A stretch of DNA of 64,000 nt, from the NCBI RefSeq assembly GCF_033958435.1, contig NC_134138.1:181768798-181832797 (forward strand), given 5' to 3'. The translations under genes and the position numbers were made by a program. Positions 58,594 to 64,000 of the stretch are shown here, one piece after another. Source of the stretch: Carettochelys insculpta (lineage: Eukaryota > Chordata > Testudines > Carettochelyidae). The stretch's first letter is position 1, and each line of letters opens with the position of its first letter. The notes beneath the pieces are model-generated. The model saw only the letters and a list, made by a program, of their open reading frames with translations, was not told the origin of the DNA and did not search any database.

Positions 58594-59005
58594 TACAGGT
58601 TGTACCTCCCTGGTCAGGCACCCTTGGGGCCTTAGTGACGTCGAATGAGGGATTTTGCCTGACCAGGGGAAGTTAATGCTCCTATCCCTTGCTAATCTCC
58701 TGCTGGTCCTCCGGCTGTGGCTTCCAAGCAGTACAGCTGTGGCTTGCCATCACAGCTGCCCCCCCAGCCCCAGTGCTCTGTTCCCATGTGGGGTTGCTGG
58801 AGGAGGCCGGTACTTTGGCCCAGTTCCCATGGGGGCAGGGGGCTGCAGGCAATGCTGCATCCAGCCTGGCCTCACTGTCCCTCTGTGGGGCAGCCAGCTG
58901 GTTGCCCTCCTGCCCCAGCTCTCTGGTCTAGGAACATCTGTCATCCAGAAGGACGATGGATGTAGCTAGATGAGAAAATGCTGTTTTTTGGAGGTGCAAC
59001 TGGGA
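58594..59005. mobile_element. TACAGGTTG-ended DNA transposon
   Basis: Left end TACAGGTTGTACCTCCCTGG. A diverged inverted right end, TTTGGAGGTGCAAC, lies near 58995-59003. Similar in ends to the element at 59756. A GC-rich core of about 250 bp gives ORFs in three frames but no recognisable protein. Probably mariner/pogo-type. Confidence 0.55.
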
Positions 59006-60019
59006 GTGACATATAATAAGGAATGATCACTAGACTGTTACAAAATGTACAGAAAAATATGTATTAGTTTTTAACCTTTTACAATTTTTTGTTTCCCAAA
59101 AGCCTGACTTTAATGTTGGGAGAAAAACAATATCAAAATCAGACAATCCAAAGATTTTCATTTCTGCGTTATTAGCTTCTGCCAGAGGACCAAAGAGGTT
59201 CTAGACCATAGGACCAAAATGGACCTAGATTCACATCAGCAATCCTTTCTCTCCCATCAAAAAAAAGAGGCTTCTTCCCAGCTCCCTTCTATCACATCAT
59301 TTTAAATGGGCTCATCTTCTTAGTCCCCATTTCCCAGCGTTCTCTTCCTTTGTAATTGCCACCTGAAACCCATAAGCTCCTTGATCTTGCTCTTCGGGCT
59401 GCATGCCCTGGAAAGTCTCTTAAGTTGTCTTTGACTCTCTACAGTCTCAAGCCCTCTAAAATTACTGAAAGACTTGGGTTAATCCTAGGGTTGACCTGAG
59501 TTCCTCCTGAGAAAATCTGAGAATTCTTAATTTCCAGTGAAGTCAATGGGAATTGAAAGTGCTGGGCATCTCACAGTACCAGGCCATTAACTGATCTCTG
59601 TTACAATAGCAAATCACTACAGAGTCAAAGAAGAATGCAAGACTTTAACTGGACAGAAAACAGATTTTCCTGTCACCTATTCTGTCCCCTAACTCCTAAA
59701 TCATCACTGAGACTAAAAAGGCAGCTCAGTGCATGGGATAAAGTCTGAAATATGGTACAGGTTGAACCTCCTTAACCCAGAACTCTCTCATCTGACGACA
59801 ACTGTAATCCAGCATGATTTTAGTCAGCCAGACAACCACTTATCATGGGTGTGGCCAAGTTTTCCCTGGTCCCATCACATTTGTTTACAGCCACCAGTCC
59901 TGCTGTGCAGTTTTCTGTGCTGTTATTTAGCTGTAATTTACCCCTAAATGTCTTCTAAGAGCTCAACAAAATAATTTATTAGGTGATGAGCTTTTGTGGG
60001 GCAGACCAACTTCTTCAGA

Positions 60020-60664
60020 TCTGGAGATATGCCATTTCCAATACAGCATGGACGGTTTTACAACAGAGATCCAAAAAAAATAATTTAAATAAAGACTGAC
60101 AATTCAGATACATAGGACTGAAGTGGGGAGGGTGGTGAAGGATGTGGAGGATGGGAGTGAAAAGATAAGTGCCCTGCCCGAGAGCACTACCAATATCAAA
60201 GATAGGGAAGCTGTCTTTGTAACACGTGAGGTAATTGCTATCTCTGTTAAGACCAAGCCTCAACATACTGAATTTGAGCATAAACTTTAGTTCACACATT
60301 TTCCTTTGTACTCTGCTATTAAAGTCTCTTTGTTGTAAAATGCATATTCTCAGATCTTCACCAGTATGGTCCACTCCATTGAAATGCTCATTGATAGGTT
60401 TATGTGTATTCAAACTCCTAATGTCTGCTTTGTGTCCATTCATTCTTCGGTGAAGTGATTGTTCAGTTTACACAATTTACATAGCAGAGGAACATTGGTG
60501 GCATACAATGGCATATATAACATTGGTTGCAGTATAGGAGAATGAGCCCCTAATCCTGTAATTAACATGGTTAGGTCCAGATGGAAATGTATGAACTGCA
60601 GTTTATGCTCAAATTTGATATGTTGAGGCTTGGTCTTAATAGAGATAGCAATTACCTTACGCAT
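60020..60664 (-). pseudogene. Penelope GIY-YIG endonuclease remnant
   Basis: A - strand frame beginning at 60443 reads MNGHKADIRSLNTHKPINEHF, then HTGEDLRICIL, then CELKFMLKFSMLRLGLNRD: the second half of the GIY-YIG nuclease and the closing LNRD motif typical of Penelope-like elements. The preceding GIY-YIG start is in another frame (60664-60440), with FTEE just before a stop. The RT domain is absent because the copy is 5'-truncated. In an intact element this nuclease nicks target DNA for priming. Confidence 0.7.
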
Positions 60665-60848
60665 TAAAAAGACAGCCTCCCTATCTTTGATATTTGTAGT
60701 GATCTCAGGCAGGACACTTAGTATTTCACCTCCCCACCAACCCCGCAGGCCTATCTTTCTGATTTGTCAGTTTTTATGTCAATTTTTTTTGTGGATCTCT
60801 GTGTTATAAAACCATCAGTGCTTTATTGGAAATGGCATATCTCCAGAT

Positions 60849-60875
60849 CTGAAGAAGTGGGTCTGCCCCACGAAA
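60849..60875 (+). ncRNA. Hammerhead-ribozyme-like core, Penelope terminus
   Basis: CTGAAGA (60849-60855), stem GTGGG/CCCAC (60857-60861, 60867-60871), then GAAA (60872-60875). This fits CUGANGA - helix II - GAAA. The mirror copy at 59992-60018 on the - strand has AAAA in place of GAAA. Helix I could involve CATAT upstream and ATATG downstream, but the spacing is poor, so activity is unproven. Confidence 0.45.
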
Positions 60876-61112
60876 GCTCATCACCTAATAAATTATTTCA
60901 TTAGTCTTTAAAGTGCTATATGACTGCTTGTTTGTTCTGTTAGAATACAGACTAACACGGCTACCTCTCTGTTACTATTCTAAGAGCCCAAAAAACAGTG
61001 GAAGTGTTGGTAATGTGCTACACAATATTGACCTCCTGTGTTCCAGCAAATTCTCTCATTAGACACCAGTCAGGTCCCAAGGGTGCCAAACTACAGAGAG
61101 GTCCAACCTGTA

Positions 61113-64000
61113 TTTCTAAAAGCTTGCCATCTCCATTATCATAGCCAGTGTTATTTCTGAGACTTGTGTATGAAAGTTCTTACATTATAGTCTGCTGTTC
61201 TCTCACTGCAGTGGATTCTAGCTCAATTTTGATGCTATGCAAGTCGCAAAGATCTGTGTGAACAAGAGACTTCTGTCGAAGTTAAGGTATAAGGAACACT
61301 CTGTGGTATCCCACAAAGAATGACTGCTCTCTTATTATTATTCTCTAGAAAGACGCAAATATCTGAAATGGCCTTTGATTTACACTATCTGAAATCCTCT
61401 ATATCCACTGTGTGCACTGTAAGAAAGAAAAGGGTTATTATTCTACAAGAGAAAGCTTTTCTGTTTTCTTTTTGAAATCTCTGAAAAGACTGACAAAAAG
61501 CAGAAGAAATTGACAGGGGCACTACATTAACTTCTAATACATGGAATTATGGTTTGAGTTCTTCAGCTCATTAAAACTATGAATCCTTACTTGTAAATAT
61601 GCTGTGACAAGCAAAGTTACTAATAACGTTTATTTCTTGACATCCAGACCTCAAATGTATATAAAAAAAGTGCAGCATGGGCTTCAAGTCTGCCCTTGAT
61701 ACAATAGTAAATCTCCCATTGAAGTCCATAAGAAGTGGGCAGAATTGGGCTCTGTGGATTGCAACACAGTTGGATACTCTTTATGGGGGGTTGGGGGGGA
61801 AGAGAGAAGTTTCTGGGGGAAAAAAAGAACTATATATATATATATATATTTGGGACAAATATCTTTCATTATACAGATTTTTCTGACAATGTTTGATGCA
61901 CAAAAACCTCAATGCACAGTACTAGCATAATCATATGAATACAGTAATTTAAGATTAATAGGTTTATTTCATAATGAACTATGACTCTTCATTAGGAGTT
62001 TTCCTTAAGTAACAACTGGGCCCACAGATCATAGAGGCAAAGTACAGAGGAAATAAGAGATTGTACAATATCTTTCCAAAATGGTAAATCAAGCTTTGCT
62101 TTCAGATGTACAAAAACACCTCCCACTTGAGTCAAGCAAAGGCGCTTCTAAATATCTAAGTACAAAATTTGACCCAATGTCTGCACAGATAGATAGAATG
62201 TATATTATTTTCTTGCCTCCAGGTAATATTTCTATATTGATATAGCTATTTGATCTTCCATAGAAATTCATCACACTCTGATGTTCTTCCTAAAATGATT
62301 TTTTCCTCTGCCAAAATGATTCAACTACTCAAATTCCCACATTTTAAAAAATGCTGGGGATTTCAGAGTAGGGAATGAGAATATATATCCTCACTGAAAG
62401 AGTCTGGAGCCTGATTTTTGTAGCTGCTGAGGAGGTCTGGCCCGTGATATTATCAGTACACTGATGATACACGGCTCCAGCCTCTTTTTTATCTTCGCAC
62501 TGCCCGTATCTTGACTATCAAACTTTCGATCTGACATTTTTAGTTGGTTAAGATACAGCTGGTTGCAACTCAGTTTTGGACAGAATTTCAGATTGGATAT
62601 GAGCCACAACTGTAGCCCAGATTAAATATTAAATTGGAACAGGTTGTAATCAGATTCTGGAAGTATAACCCATACGCCTCCTGGCTGCAGTGTACTGTCA
62701 CATCTAGTGGCACCAAGACCACTTACAGAGAGAATAATGAGTCTGCACTACAGCCTTAACTAACAGGCAAGTGGCTTTTAGCACATGTGATAGATGTTCC
62801 TGCACCATGTTCCATAGATCCCAGGTTCAATTCCACGTGAAGATGACCAGGGCCTGTCTACCTTACACATGCATGCACATTTTAATGCAGTTTTATTTAT
62901 ACAATTTATAGGTACTTGCCACTTTAGATTTGTGAAAAATAATCTTAGCTGTTGATCTTAACTTCATTTTAAATCATCTGAGTTTGAAGCAGGAAAGATA
63001 AATTATGAGGCAGGGGATGGAGAGGGGCACCTATCAAGGTTACACAGCATTTCCCATTTTAAACCACTGTTTTCAGTTGCTTATAACTGCCAAACTAACC
63101 ATTTGGGCTGAAAATTTCTACGCCTCAAGCACAGGCAACTTTAATTTTTGTATGTTCTAATTTTTGTGTGCTTGACCTTGTAATCTTAATAATGTTCTTT
63201 TAACATAGGTTTTTTTATCTGACTGTGTAAACAATGCAGTAAACAAAACAAATAATCCCATTTTTTGCATCCGTACATTCCTCTGCCTAAAAGTAATAAA
63301 CTTACTGTGTACATATTTATAGTTGTGGTGATCTGTCTGTCCTTGGGCAGGCTAATTATGAGCCAAGGTAGAGGCAAAACAAAAGGGACAGTTTAAAACT
63401 TTTTGAATTTAACAAGGGAAAATGCCAACATTGTATCAGGAGCATAAATAATATTGAATATTTCCAAAGAGTTACTACTGATGATAATAAACTAGAGGTT
63501 ACCAGCTTATCAATATTTGTGGTCTTGTACATGATGTGCAGTTAGTGCTAAAGACATTGTTATTAACAAGAATAAAAGAAGATGATTCAGCAATATATTG
63601 CATCACCTCAAACAAGAATCAACTTTTCCTTTCTTTGGCTATAAATCCACCTCTATGCTTGCTATCCCGTTCTTTGCTTTTCTTTGGCTTGAAAAGTTTC
63701 TGAGATTAGCTGTTGCTCTGGCTGTCCCTCTTTTCATTGAGCATATCCACAAGAAGGCTTTCTTTGCCTAGTGGACCTTCATTGGCTTATTAGGCACCTC
63801 TGAACTGAATTCCATCAATAAATATTCGCAGTCATTCTCTCTGATCATTCGGTGTAGCTCCACCATGCATGCCTTTCTCATTCACTGTCTTATGACCTGT
63901 TTACATCTGACCTAGTTTTTGGATCAATTTCCTTCTTCACCAACTCTATTTCCTTTCAGTTCCACATCCTTCTTGATTCCCTCTCTGGTAAATCTGTAGA
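61113..64000. other. No recognisable gene; possible tRNA-like patch
   Basis: No exon or transposon recognised. At 62780-62840 the text GTGGCTTTTAGCACATGTG and, about 30 bases on, AGGTTCAATTCC resemble spaced A and B boxes of a tRNA-derived SINE. The cloverleaf does not close convincingly, so I do not call a tRNA. Confidence 0.4.
61831..61849. repeat. (TA)n microsatellite
   Basis: Nine to ten TA units. Confidence 0.95.

Larger units (their letters stand above)
59963..60977 (-). mobile_element. Penelope-like element with inverted terminal copies
   Basis: The outer parts (about 59965-60292 and 60596-60925) are inverted copies of each other: GGTGATGAGCTTTTGTGGGG, GGAGATATGCCATTTCC, AATACTG/AATTTGAGCATAAAC and others. 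The centre carries a GIY-YIG remnant on the - strand. It is flanked by a 10-bp duplication TTCTAAGAGC (59953-59962, 60978-60987). A truncated sense copy with an inverted partial copy upstream is a structure known for Penelope-like elements. Confidence 0.85.
59756..61112. mobile_element. TACAGGTTG-ended element split by a Penelope insertion
   Basis: Left end TACAGGTTGAACCTCCTTAACC, right end (inverted) TACAGGTTGGACCTCTCTGTAG. The two halves are 59756-59962 and 60988-61112. TA at each outer edge suits a mariner/pogo-type element. The split is caused by the insertion at 59963-60977. Confidence 0.75.

Noticed and set aside
59521..59560. Recurring GAAGTCAATGGG-like phrase (also near 17280, 38590, 61717) as a regulatory site
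   Set aside because: Short and variable here; such phrases are widespread in reptile DNA as remains of old repeats, and no fixed context is visible.
62780..62840. tRNA gene
   Set aside because: B-box-like GGTTCAATTCC is present, but no acceptor stem or anticodon arm closes; at most an old tRNA-derived SINE.

Overview
This is vertebrate nuclear DNA and almost certainly from a turtle. The evidence is the repeat content: CR1 LINEs ending in the ATTCTGTG-type tail, older CR1/L3-like copies, a MIR-like SINE, Penelope-like retroelements with a GIY-YIG remnant, and many foldback DNA transposons whose ends read GGCTRYGTCTACACT. The last group is very common in chelonian genomes; I cannot name the species. 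I recognise no host protein-coding exon, rRNA or convincing tRNA gene. The window reads as intergenic or intronic DNA whose history is mostly transposition.

Layout. 1-4.2 kb: no recognisable element. 4.2-9.1 kb: LTR-like sequence, a 5'-truncated CR1 (5640-7855) carrying four telomeric TAACCC units inside its reverse transcriptase region, a foldback MITE and a solo-LTR-like segment. 10-14.1 kb: a TAGGGTGACC-ended element, an inverted duplication that interrupts a MITE, and a Penelope 3' fragment. 17.9-24.8 kb: a dense run of MITEs, including a 690-bp Harbinger deletion derivative and an old CR1 with a MITE inside it. 26.4-30.6 kb: another old CR1 with both a MITE and a palindromic Penelope insertion nested in it, then a further MITE and a Penelope remnant. 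31.5-37.2 kb: a 2-kb non-autonomous element holding a higher-order tandem array, a second Harbinger derivative, a pogo/Tigger-like element and a palindromic MITE. 39.7-48 kb: a hAT-type MITE with 8-bp duplications, more MITEs, an ancient CR1 and a MIR-like SINE. 49.9-56.1 kb: the most informative region, described next. 56.5-61.1 kb: CR1 3' ends, two TA-flanked elements and a Penelope copy. 61.1-64 kb: little recognisable.

The central object is a 3953-bp two-gene PIF/Harbinger transposon at 51689-55641. It has a + strand Myb/SANT-like gene and a convergent - strand DDE transposase gene with a splice-consistent intron, both disabled by stops and frameshifts. Three shorter elements (18066-18755, 34092-34727, 50358-51025) keep its two ends, including the transposase start region, and lack the middle. 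About fifteen further MITEs share the first bases of its terminal repeat. Where both ends survive, most of these elements are flanked by 5-bp direct repeats (CTAAG, CTTGG, CCTAG, CTGTG and near matches), not the 3-bp TWA typical of the superfamily. At 51098-56109 three elements sit end to end, separated only by repeated copies of the same CTAAG, and the two-gene transposon is nested inside the middle one. A Harbinger lineage with an unusual 5-bp target and a retinue of MITEs is the best candidate here for something not well described. A second candidate is a hammerhead-ribozyme-like core repeated in the Penelope termini.
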